From: Cyclina sinensis
Taxonomy: Eukaryota; Mollusca; Bivalvia; Venerida; Veneridae
NCBI GenBank assembly: GCA_012932295.1
Contig: JAAONU010000001.1
Span: 8,641,104 to 8,705,103, forward strand
DNA length: 64,000 bases
Reading direction: 5' to 3'
The notes beneath the pieces are model-generated. The model made no database searches, was not told where the DNA came from, and was given only the letters and a program-made list of their open reading frames with translations. Position numbers and translations under genes: made by a program. Below, piece by piece: positions 1 through 9,899 of this stretch (positions within the stretch are counted from its first letter, which is position 1; each line of letters starts with the position of its first letter).

Positions 1-1290
1 GTCCCCCTAATTGTGTCTTCCCTGTCATACGTGTACAAACTTTCCACTGCCACGTCCCTCTAATTGTGTCTTCCCTGTCTTACGTGTACAAACTTTCCAC
101 TGCAACGTCCCTCTAATTGTGTCTCCCCTGTCATACGTGTACAAACTTTCCACTGCCACGTCCCCCTAATTGTGTCTTCCCTGTCTTACGTGTACAAACT
201 TTCCAGTGCCACGTCCCCCTAATTGTGTCTTCCCTGTCTTACGTGTACAAACTTTCCACTGCCACGTCCCCCTAATTGTGTCTTCCCTGTCTTACGTGTA
301 CAAACTTTCCGCTGCAACGTCTTTCTAATTGTGTCTTCCTTGTCTTACATTTACAGACTTTCCGCTGCCACGTCCCTCTTATTGTGTACAAACTTTACGG
401 TGTTTCTTTCCTCTAAGTTTGTCTTGCCTGTCTAACATTTACAAACTTTCCACTGCCACGTCCCTCTAATTGTGTCTTCCCTGTCTTACGTGTACAAACT
501 TTCCACTGCCACGTCCCCCTAATTGTGTCTTCCCTGTCATACGTGTACAAACTTTCCACTGCCACGTCCCCCTAATTGTGTCTTCCCTGTCTTACGTGTA
601 CAAACTTTCCACTGCCACGTCCCCCTAATTGTGTCTCCCTTGACTTACGTGTACAAACTTTCCACTGCCACGCCCCCTAATTGTGTCTCCCTTGACTTAT
701 GTGTACAAACTTTCCGCTGCCACGTCCCCCTAATTGTGTCTTCCCTGTCTTTCGTGTACAAACTTTCCGCTGCCACGTCCCCCTAATTGTGTCTTTCCTG
801 TCTTACGTGTACAAACTTTCCACTGCCACGTCCCCCTAATTGTGTCTTCCCTGTCATACGTGTACAAACTTTCCACTGGCACGTCCCTCTAATTGTGTCT
901 TCCCTGTCTTACGTGTACAATTTTTCCACTGCCACGTCCCCCTAATTGTGTCTTCCCTGTCATACGTGTACAACATTTCCACTGCCACGTCCCCCTAATT
1001 GTGTCTTCCCTGTCATACGTGTACAACATTTCCACTGCCACGTCCCCCTAATTGTGTCTTCCCTGTCTTACGTGTACAAACTTTCCACTGCCACGTCCCC
1101 CTAACTGTGTCTTCCCTGTCTTACGTGTACAAACTTTCCACTGCCACGTCTCCCTAATTGTGTCTACCCTGTCTTACATTTACAGACTTTCCGCTGCCAC
1201 GTCCCTCTTATTGTGTACAAACTTTACGGTGTTTCTTTCCTCTAAGTTTGTCTTGCCTGTCTAACATTTACAAATTTCACTCTGGTACGT
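1..1290. repeat. 53-bp minisatellite, about 24 units, cut by the left window edge
   Basis: The segment GTGTACAAACTTTCC recurs every 53 bases (31, 84, 137 and onward). Each unit carries an ACGTCC...CTAATTGTGTCT...CCTGTC..TACGTGTAC core. Units differ at a few positions. A diverged terminal block (TACATTTACAGACTTTCC followed by TTACGGTGTTTC) is found twice, near 345-445 and near 1174-1275, so the array contains a larger internal duplication with an offset of about 829 bp. Since 53 is not a multiple of three, the short open frames through it are not coding evidence. The array continues beyond position 1. Confidence 0.95.
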
Positions 1291-2570
1291 CTCTCCTACA
1301 ATATTTTCCTCAACTTTCCGCTGCCTCATCTCTCTGGTTTAGTCTTCTTTTTTTACGTGTAAGCCCGTACTTATGCGTTGTTTGTTTGGGTTTGTCTTCT
1401 TATGTGTGTCAGTTCTTTCCGCTGCTCTGTCACCTATGGCTTGCCAACGCAGTGTCTTGTCCTTAACTTTTCAGACACTTTGTTTTTGTTTTCTTATTCT
1501 GTCTTGCATACACTTTATGTATCCCAATCTCTTTTACACCTAGTTGCTTTTATGTTATGGTACTTTCTTGTTTTAACTTAACGGAGATTTGACACCTTGG
1601 GATCGTCCAACAAGACTCACATGTGTACAATACTATACGGTTTCCGCTGGCTGACACAGTGTCACAATATAGCATGCTTCTGCACTTTGGTTTGGATGTT
1701 TGTGACACGTCATTTTAATAATTAGAAAAAAAGTTTAAATTTCCATATACATAAAACAATTTGTCAAAGACCTTTTCGTGGGCACTTAAAAAGCCATTGC
1801 ATTACATTTGCTTTGAAGCATATGGTGTGTGTCCAAACGCTTTTAGGCAAAGTTCATTCAATTTATAATTATCACTGAAATTATTAAATATCTTCTTAGC
1901 TCGTGTTTGTTTTTTAGTTGACAAGTCTTTTCCTCAGATGGAAACTCCCTTATAATTAATAACGCAATAACATATGTTAGTTGCTGTAACATAAGTTCGC
2001 GATGGCAATTCAGACAACACCTCAGCAAAGCACAGAAAAAAATGACCTTTTTGTTCAGACGAGACCTCTCAGGATATATCTGTCAGCATAATTGTCTATA
2101 ATGATGTAATTAATTCATTTCAGAACATTTGTTTCTTCGTTTTCTGAATTTAATTCCGACATGGTATCATATAAACTCATCATTTTAACGAGAAGGCTCT
2201 GGAAATCGTTTGCATTTAACACAAATGTGGCTCTATAAATCTCTCCTTACTTTCTTTTTAAGATAATTGTTTAATTATGTTTTGTGACATGGCGGGAGAA
2301 TAAACATACATTTAAAAACGTTTTATTCCAAAGTTATTGCAAATAAACGACAATTGTAGCTTTTAAGTTTTGCTTCCAGTTTCTATTTTTATATTCTTAA
2401 ACAGATTTTAGACGTCATGTGACAGATTTTTTAAGAATATTTTTTTAACATTTAAATCATAATCATTATTGCTATAATTTATAGGTTATTTAACAGTTGT
2501 CTATACAAAACCGACATACAGACACAGCTTAGAGAGTTCGTGCTATTTAATGTGTTGTGAGGCAAGATTG
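1291..2570. other. Intergenic DNA with decayed array tail
   Basis: To about 1450 there are still isolated TTTCCGCTG pieces, which look like decayed units of the 53-bp array. From about 1460 the sequence is AT-rich. I see no gene, RNA or further repeat here. Confidence 0.5.
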
Positions 2571-2815
2571 GAGCGGATCAGTCGTTCATTGGAAACGCGC
2601 TGGTGTTCGAACCCCCTCTCCTACACTAATATTACTGTCTTTCGGATGGGACATTAAACCAAGGCCCTATATCAGTGCGATGCACTGAGATCGGAAAAGA
2701 AACAGTAATGCCTTTAGAATGAAATGCTTTCTGTATTTTGCACTGTCTCCACAAACTTAAAGTAACTTAATTCTGCAGGGGGCGTCCGCCATATAAATAG
2801 CTAGCTCAATCTCTA
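2571..2815 (+). mobile_element. tRNA-derived SINE, copy 1
   Basis: About 245 bp that aligns end to end with a second copy at 63336-63605. Shared blocks include GCGGATCAGT at the 5' end, a pol III B-box (GTTCGAACC here, GTTCAATCC in the other copy), the body motif GACRTTAAACCAAG, TGCACTGAG, and CTGCAGGGGG near the 3' end, followed by an AATA-rich tail. A B-box near the 5' end plus dispersal of the unit is the known layout of tRNA-derived SINEs. The RNA part does not fold as a tRNA, so it is not a tRNA gene. The family name is not determined. Confidence 0.7.
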
Positions 2816-4762
2816 TATCCGACATAAATTACTGGTATACCACGTGTACGTATTGCAGAGAAAGATATCTAGTAATGTATGTTATTATTATACTGTTTAT
2901 TCTACATCTATAATTATTCTGAAGTCACTGTCTTTAAAAATCGTTTTAAAATTCAGTTAAGTAAAACTACTCTACAAACAAGCGTCAGTCACTGACCTTC
3001 GGATGACTCGGTTTGCATCGTCACACAGCTGATGTGTCCATGTCCGAATGCTGAAAAACAGCAGAATTAGTAAATCTAGTTTATAGGACGGTCACGTTAG
3101 ACGTGCCACACGCAGCGATTTGCTTTTAACATTATAATTATGAATAATTACTATCAAATGTAACTGTTTTTATGGTCATAGTCAGGATTGATGTTGTTTG
3201 TTTTCATTTGCATATTTCAAGAACCTTATTTCCATTGACCGTCAATCTCAGAGATAAAATTTTGTCGTCTGACCTGGAAACATTTTGCAAATTTCTTCCA
3301 ATACAATGCACTATTTATTTATTAGATAAGAATTATTCAAACATTAACGTAGAGTATACAGGATGTCAAAATGGCTCGCATCACGTTTTAGGTAACCTGT
3401 CAAAAAATAAAGTTTATAGTTTTAATGGAACGCCCAAGAAAAAAATACCCGTATATAATTAGCTAAACAATATTACAGAGGCATTTTATTGCAGTCCTGG
3501 AAAATTTTCATCGTCTCCTAAAGAGTTTATAGGTATTTATTTTTATAATTGTTTGTATATTATTTCAGTATCAAAATATGATGTATTTACCAGTTAAGAG
3601 GAATGTTAACATGCACAAAGCAGAAATCATGTCTAACTGCAGGAAGGGCGTCACGATACAGACAAAAATAAAGCAGGTTACATAATCCAGAATGACTTTA
3701 ACCGAAAACTAATTATCCGAACCTGTTTTTTCTGTATCGGTTGAACATGCAAACGAATATAAAAATCAGAATATTGTTTACATCTCGTCTCAAGCGTTAT
3801 CTTCTCTTCAGCAACCGTTACTATGGTTTCATATCAGTATCTGACAGTAAGTATTCTTACGTACGTAATAATGTCAAATCTTGAAATATTGACATAAACA
3901 CCCCACGGGGAATTCCAAAACAACGGTAAATCAAAGCACTGAAAGTACTGATGGGGGGCGAAGAATGAATACAATGAAGAGTTTCAAAAGTAAAAATTCC
4001 TTTGCAAAATGTTGGAAATTGTCTGATCGTGTTTCAGTCCTTTGACTTTAATTATATTATCACTTTTTTTGAAACATCAGTATCTTGAAAACCTTGAAGA
4101 TACAGAACTGAAACTTTGCAGACATAGTAGTTGGAAGGACGCACATAACTCTCTATCACATTTTCTAGTTATTGTCCGTTTTAGGAACTACGACTGAAAT
4201 AACAGCATTTAAACGTTTCACCAGTGCAAGTGACATATTTTACCCGTACTAGGGAAACAAGATTTTTCATTTACAAAAATAGGTCTCTGAACTCAGGAAC
4301 AGCATTTTGCACCCATTTTAACATTCAGGACCATCACCAGTGCAAAGCAAAAAAAAAACTACAAATATTTTGACAGTTACAGCCTTTAATACATGAGCTT
4401 GTTCATTTAAAAAAATCTTTAGAAGCCTTGGAGATCATCTCTGAAACTTGTAGATGTACCCTGTATTTTGAAGTGTAATGTACCCATTATTACTACGGAG
4501 GTAAAACTATTTTTTTCATGTTAAAAAACTTAGCAACACACAATGTAATTTTGCCTACATAGTCATCAGCAGGAAGAGATTTGAAAACAGACAAGAATAC
4601 GAGGTCAATATAACATTTACTCTAGAATATAAAATAAATGAGATCAGACTAGTATATACCAGTGGTTTTATGCATAGGAACAAATTTTAAAAAAGTAAGC
4701 AGAACTGTAAAAGACAACATAAGTTCCACTCACATACATTCTTCAAACAAAGGCCAAGACAT
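2816..4762. other. AT-rich intergenic or intronic DNA, no recognised content
   Basis: No convincing gene, repeat array or inverted repeat was found. The longest open frames (for example 3172-3462, +) have AT-driven composition, no splice context and no family resemblance. Confidence 0.4.
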
Positions 4763-5044
4763 TCATATCACTTTTTTTAGGTAAACCTTTTTAATATCAT
4801 TCAACAACTCTGCATAAAGGCTACTGAGAGACTGGGGAATTTCACTGCCTTCTTTTTCGATCTCCAAATGAACTGATCCATGTTCTGCAAACCACAGTGG
4901 CAGGGTCATCACCAAGAGCAAAGAAGAGAACATCTGCTGGCAATACCATGACAATGTATCTTGCAGTAATAACTCTGCCTTGCTGTCTTCCATACTGACC
5001 GCAACTACATGCAGTTCCTCAAATGCAAAGCCTGTTTCACAATT
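4763..5044 (-). CDS. Putative terminal coding exon, unidentified protein
   Basis: Reading the minus strand, a splice-acceptor-like TTTTTAG ends at 5045. It is followed by 93 open codons to a stop at 4763-4765. The first residues are NCETGFAFEELHVVAVSMED, and the encoded segment is mixed in composition. A hydrophobic stretch around the motif LLLVMTLPLWF lies in the middle, and an acidic then basic tail ends in KKVYLKKVI. GC content and residue mix are more coding-like than the neighbouring AT-rich DNA. I do not recognise the family. It could be the last exon of a minus-strand gene that begins near 9857. Alternatives are a pseudogene exon or a chance frame. Seen: acceptor motif and open frame. 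Inferred: that it is an exon. Confidence 0.4.
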   Translation of the reverse strand, partial: NCETGFAFEELHVVAVSMEDSKAELLLQDTLSWYCQQMFSSLLLVMTLPLWFAEHGSVHLEIEKEGSEIPQSLSSLYAELLNDIKKVYLKKVI

Positions 5045-5153
5045 CTAAAAATTATGGAAAAAAAAACTGGTGAACAGGCATAATTACACAATGTTAAGTC
5101 AAAATATCAAAAGATGTATTCACTGAAAATTTAACTGGAAATACAAGGGCGAT

Positions 5154-6041
5154 CAGTGATCACATGTGTCGCCTGATGATAGCCAATTAAGCAGTTGCAT
5201 TGAGAGGTGATTGGACAGATTGTTGGCTAAAACAAGATTTTTTATTCAAGGGCCATAACTCAGCCAAAAATCATTTAACCGAAAACCTGTTAAACAAGCC
5301 CAAGTACTAGAGGTACCGATCAATCCTGTAACATTGCATTTAAATTGCTTCAGTAGTATAAAAGAAGTAGTGCAGACAAAGTTTAAAAATAAAAATCATT
5401 AAAGGTCCATTACTCTGACAAAAATCACTGAATTGGAAAATGCAGACGATTTGCACAACTTAACTTGGTACTGATCATTCTTGTAAAGTTTGGATGAAAT
5501 TGCACCAGTACTTTCTGAGGAGTAGTCTGGACAAGTTTGTGACAGATGGACGGACGGACAGACAAGACAATGGAGAAGTGATCCCTGCATGTAACAGCTA
5601 CTTTGTTACATGTCGCAGCTACTGTGAAGCAGGCTACACAAAAATCATTAACGGGCCAAAACACCTTTTTTTTAATCAAGGGCCATAACTCAGCCAAAAA
5701 TCATTCGACTAAAAAACCTTTTAGATACGCGCAAGTACTAGAGGTACTGATCAGTTCTGTAACATTTCATTCAAACTGCATTAGTAGTATAAGAGAAGTT
5801 AACAAAAATCATTAAAGGGCCATAACTCTGACAAAAATAATTGAACTGGAAAATGCCGATGATATGCACAACTAGACTTGGTACTGATCATTCCTGTAAA
5901 GTTTGGTAGAATTGCACCAGTAGTTTCTGAGGAGTAGTCCGGACAAGTTTTCTGACGGATGGACAGACGGACGATAGAGAAGTGATCCCTATATGTCGCG
6001 GCTACTTTGTAGCAGGCGACACAAAAAAGCATAGATCACTG
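5154..6041. mobile_element. Non-autonomous TIR element made of two similar ~400-bp blocks
   Basis: The left end CAGTGATC (5154-5161) then TGTGTCGCCTG (5165-5175) is mirrored on the right by CAGGCGACACA (6013-6023) then GATCACTG (6034-6041), so the ends form a terminal inverted repeat. Inside are two related blocks, about 5225-5640 and 5641-6023. Each has GGGCCATAACTCAGCCAAAA, then GTACTAGAGGTAC, then a second CATAACTCTGACAAAAAT subunit, then GAGGAGTAGTC.GGACAAGTTT, then a short GACGGACGGACAGA-like run. Each block ends with a GCAGGC(G/T)ACACA copy. No transposase is encoded. No clear target-site duplication is visible, so the superfamily is left open. Confidence 0.65.
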
Positions 6042-6981
6042 TAATGACACATTAAGAAGGCATTGTAGTAAAATACAAGATAATTGTGGAATTAATTTAG
6101 ATAGGTGATAATTATAAGCAAAAATTTCTGCACAGAATTGTATTCAAACTTCACAGAAATATTGTTTAAATATATTTTTATTGTAGTTATTATTTTTAGG
6201 TTTGTTTTGAATTTAATGCCCAGATCATATTCAATAATTTATCAGAGCGGGCAGTTTATCTAACCATCCTTCTTGGTAATGGCCAGTCTCCATAAGAAAC
6301 TACCAACTTTCTTACATTAAGGGCCATATAGTAATAAATGTAACATAATAAGGTATCACACAATGAAACGGACCATAACATTTTAATACCATAATTGAAA
6401 TTTATCAAACATACCTTAATTGATGTTTGTACAGTTGTGGACAAAGTCTCATTTCTCACTAATTAATCATCACCTTTGTTACTTCCACAAAATCCCAAGT
6501 GGCATCACATGTTGCATCCCACTAGAGTGTGATCATTGCCTTCCAAGATCCATCTTCATGTGTAGCTGTTTTACTGAAACATCTTTTCCTTTGACCTTAA
6601 ACATTCTCTGGTTGTCTTCTTGCAGGATGAAATAATCAGAACAAAATATCTAAACTACACACTGGTTCAAACTTGTTCAAACATAATGACCTATATTATT
6701 AGGCAACCTACTTCACATAACTTCCACTAAGGAAGTCTAATTTCATTAATTTTGAGTTTTATGTACATTTTAAACAATATTACAATAAAACATCTCTAGC
6801 ATTTTTTATAGAATGTTTGTTTTTTATTATGATATCTCTCAATATAAGGATGTATGATAACTATGACATTAGAATAAAGACATGTTGAACATGAGAAATC
6901 TGATAAATTTGTTTTGTTTAATCTTACAAAACTGTGTGACAACTCACCTCTATAATCATACCCTACAAACAGACCCTTTGT
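6042..6981. other. AT-rich stretch, no firm content
   Basis: A short minus-strand frame near 6256-6330 reads sensibly (LNVRKLVVSYGDWPLPRR) but has no good splice sites around it. Nothing else is recognised. Confidence 0.3.
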
Positions 6982-7383
6982 TTAACCACAGGTCAGTGAA
7001 TTCCAACATGCAGAGTAGGAGCAAGGGAGGGGTACTTCTGTAGATACGTTATCGCAGTTAACTCTGTGCTCCTCTGTCGTCATCATATTATTTGTGATAA
7101 ATGCTTTTGTTGCTTGTGTTGCAACAAGGTAGGCTGGTTTGTCATCCCTCTTCAAAATTACCTCCCCCAAAACAACAGTTTCCTCCTTTTGGCTGGTGTT
7201 TTACCTGTCACACCATGTTTATTTAAAAAGTCACTTTACTGCATACGCCTCCATCACATGACCATGCAGTCTATCACTTCCATAAGGGCCCTTGTAGTGA
7301 GTGGCTTGTGCAAGTGCCATAACTTGTTTTGGCATCCCATACGGTCCACTTCCTTTGTTTACTATCTTTAGAATGATGCCCAT
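6982..7383 (-). pseudogene. Unidentified coding-like stretch with a clustered set of stops
   Basis: After an acceptor-like TTGTTCCAG on the minus strand, one reading frame runs 134 codons from 7383 to 6982. In-frame stops fall only in an 11-codon cluster (first stop at 7231-7233) before the terminal stop. The first part (50 codons) starts MGIILKIVNKGSGPYGMPKQ. The second part, about 70 codons, contains KEETVVLGEVILKRDDKPAY and ends in SACWNSLTCG. The confinement of stops to one cluster suggests a decayed gene or a retained non-coding insert, not random DNA. An alternative frame of the first part (GHHSKDSKQRKWTVWDAKTS) is phase-compatible with the possible first exon at 9824-9857. No family was recognised. 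Confidence 0.3.
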
Positions 7384-8325
7384 CTGGAACAAGAATAAAA
7401 ATGATAAATAATAGTAATCTTCTATAATTTCAGAGTCAATTTGTTCTTTATTAATCTTTGGGGTTCAAAGGTTAGGAATATCAGGTTGTTTCAGCTGCAC
7501 AGTAAGCACATACTTACTGTTACCATAATAAGGGTTAACAAAAAAGCCAAATAATTCATGGTAAAAGTGGAATGAAACTGGTGATTTGGTGACCACCAAC
7601 CATCTCACATACCATCACAAGTGTTTACAGTGCTTTATCTTAAAAAGTCAACCTTGTCAAATCATTTCACTGTTTAGTTCCTCAATTTCTTTGACCCATT
7701 CTTGCAAAGAAAACAAACAGACATTTTGCCCCATTTCTCAATGTCACAAATTTTGAGATAACAACTGATCAACATAATTATACAAAAAAACAGAAAACAC
7801 ATGATAATTTCAAAGATGATTTCAATTTAAAAAGCAATAACTTATCCTATGCAGGAAAAAATGCTTCTTTTGTGGTAATCAAAATAATAGTAATAAAGAA
7901 TAATTAAAAATTTCCATTATCTTTAATGTGCCTATATCAAAATATATGAGCCGACAGAAAGGAAATGTAAACAAAAAATACTTTGAATCTAGTTTAATGT
8001 ATTTAAGCTGTCATTTTCATATATTTCGAGCATTAAAGCTTCATCCTGCAAGTTGCTTATTTTTATTATTTGTGTTTCTCAGCATTGACTGATACACATG
8101 AAACAAAAGAATGAAAATCTTCCTTAAATTGGGTTAAGACACAGTGTTTTGTATGTTAATTTGTTATTTGTTTGCAGCTATGAAAACTAATTTTATGCAA
8201 CTTCAGAGAAATAAGTAGTTAATAACTATGCTATCAGTCATATGGACAAATGGTACGATAAAAAACCCTAAATGCAGACAGAGATCTCTGTAGTTTTTTT
8301 GTTCAATGAACACATACTACTTTTG
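7384..8325. other. AT-rich stretch, nothing recognised
   Basis: No open frame with coding character, tandem repeat or inverted repeat was seen. Confidence 0.35.
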
Positions 8326-8394
8326 AGCACAGGGACATGGCTCACTGACCAAATGGTATAATGTTTGGTCAATGTTCTGTTGTGTCCCTGTGCT
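8326..8394. repeat. Nested inverted repeat (long hairpin)
   Basis: Outer arms AGCACAGGGACA (8326-8337) and TGTCCCTGTGCT (8383-8394) are perfect complements. Inner arms TGACCAAA (8346-8353) and TTTGGTCA (8364-8371) are also perfect. The whole could fold as one 69-nt stem with an internal loop. It may be a tiny MITE relic or a structured transcript. Function is unknown. Confidence 0.6.
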
Positions 8395-9483
8395 TTTGAG
8401 GGAAGCAAAATTCAAAACTCACACGGCGCAACTGACTGAGTTGCAGTTCTCTTCATTCTTTTTCTAAATTAAAAAATTAAAGTTGTTCCCTCTTCTGTTT
8501 TTTATTTCAGAATATGCAACTTAACCAACTTGAGCCTACAGTCACTTGAAGTTGGGAACTAGCCCCCATCTCTGTCTCCCGCTGTCATTATTTCTCGAAA
8601 GAATATGTGGCGACAAGTTAATTTTGAGTGTTCTTATTGAATTTCAAGCTTATTCTTTCACTTAGAATGGTCAGACAAATATTGATGTGTAGAATACACT
8701 TGTAATTATCACTTACTTAATTGATAGGCACAACCAACATTTTACAGACCTTTGTTATTATTGAGAATACCAAGGAAAAACATAGGCAGTATGAGTTAAT
8801 TTGCGGCACAATGTTTCATAACTTGAACATGTGTAGGATGGAGGGTCTGGGATTTATTTTATGTTGAAACAGCTACATTTATAATAGATAACAGTAGGAA
8901 CAGTTGTATGGAGCTGTCATTTATGACTTTTATGCTACAAAACTCTTATGCAAAGGCAGTTGTGCTTTAAAACTCTTGTACAAGGGCAGGTTAAAGCAGG
9001 GAATGAAGGCAGGGATAGATCCTAACTCCCGAGTGACTGTGCTTGGGCCCAAAGGGTTAGAGGCTGAAAAATCGTTTTAAAACATAGATAATAAACAATG
9101 AACAGATCTATATGTACATGTATATCATAACGAAAATGAAGTCAAAACAACATAAAATTCTAACTGGTTTTCACTGCCTTTCTTCGAAGAATATGTTTAA
9201 GATGAACAGGCTTGCAGATTTCGACTCACTATTGACAGTTCTGATACTTTCACTTTCACTTTAACTAGGCTACAGTCGGGGATTCTAAATTATCATTATG
9301 CAGAACTTCACTTCAACACAATGAACAGTCTAAGCGGATAATTCAATGACAAGTTCAAACGTTTTAATGCAGAAAAGGCACAAACCTCATGAAATTTCTC
9401 CTTCCTTTCTTACAGATTACAGTATTTATGTGAAACAACACAACTTCCGGAATTCCCATTGTCTAAATTTCGGCGTTTCGATT
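8395..9483. other. Intergenic or intronic stretch, nothing recognised
   Basis: Ordinary AT-rich sequence. No supported feature. Confidence 0.35.
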
Positions 9484-9500
9484 GGCTGATCTATAAATAC
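9484..9500 (+). promoter_or_regulatory. Promoter-like inverted CCAAT plus TATA pair
   Basis: ATTGGCTG (inverted CCAAT, 9481-9488) is followed at once by CTATAAATAC (9491-9500). An ETS-like ACTTCCGG lies upstream at about 9444. The first downstream ATG is at 9528 and opens a 41-codon frame that ends at 9653. The spacing suits a core promoter only loosely, because CCAAT is usually farther from TATA. The downstream frame is not recognised. Confidence 0.25.
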
Positions 9501-9527
9501 ATTATCATGTGAATGTTTTTTGCAAAA

Positions 9528-9653
9528 ATGATGCAATATGTCAAAACAGTCATGTCGACAGTATACATTCAGTACCATGTTGATGGCTCGATATCTCCGT
9601 ATTTTAAACTTGCAACTGCCAAGATCTTGTATAGTCTATGTTATAAAATGTAA
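9528..9653 (+). CDS. Very short open frame behind a promoter-like motif
   Basis: Forty-one residues starting MMQYVKTVMSTVYIQYHVDG and ending CYKM. It is listed only because of the CCAAT/TATA-like pair just upstream. No domain, signal peptide or relative is recognised. It could well be chance. Confidence 0.12.
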   Translation: MMQYVKTVMSTVYIQYHVDGSISPYFKLATAKILYSLCYKM

Positions 9654-9823
9654 TTCGCCTACAAAATTAAGTTTGAAGCCTACAAAGAAGGTTGACCTAC
9701 TTTCTAGTATCGACAGCAATGCGTGACATTCAGAATAAGCGCTCAAAGACAAAATTGTTTTCATTTCCTTAACATATCTGAAAATAATAATTTGCTTAAA
9801 ATGAATTTAAAAAGACTACTTAC

Positions 9824-9857
9824 AATGCTGTTTTATTTTATTAATTATATCCTCCAT
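9824..9857 (-). CDS. Possible first coding exon of a minus-strand gene
   Basis: On the minus strand, ATG at 9857 opens MEDIINKIKQH, then meets a perfect donor GTAAGT (9823-9818) after 34 nt (phase 1). An in-frame TGA lies three codons upstream. A YY1-like GGCCATTTT sits about 25-35 bases upstream on the same strand, which is common just inside animal transcription starts. The phase would let it join the acceptor at 7384 in a 37-codon frame. No expression evidence exists. The exon is too short to identify. Confidence 0.3.
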
Positions 9858-9899
9858 CACGAATCAGCTGCACGATCCAAAATGGCCGTAAGCTAAGAA

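Noticed and set aside
2571..2815. tRNA gene suggested by a B-box
   Set aside because: No cloverleaf can be formed; the unit is dispersed (second copy at 63336) with a SINE body and tail.
5425..5697. Overlapping frames on both strands near 5.4-6.0 kb
   Set aside because: They lie inside the TIR element and recur in both of its blocks; not genes.
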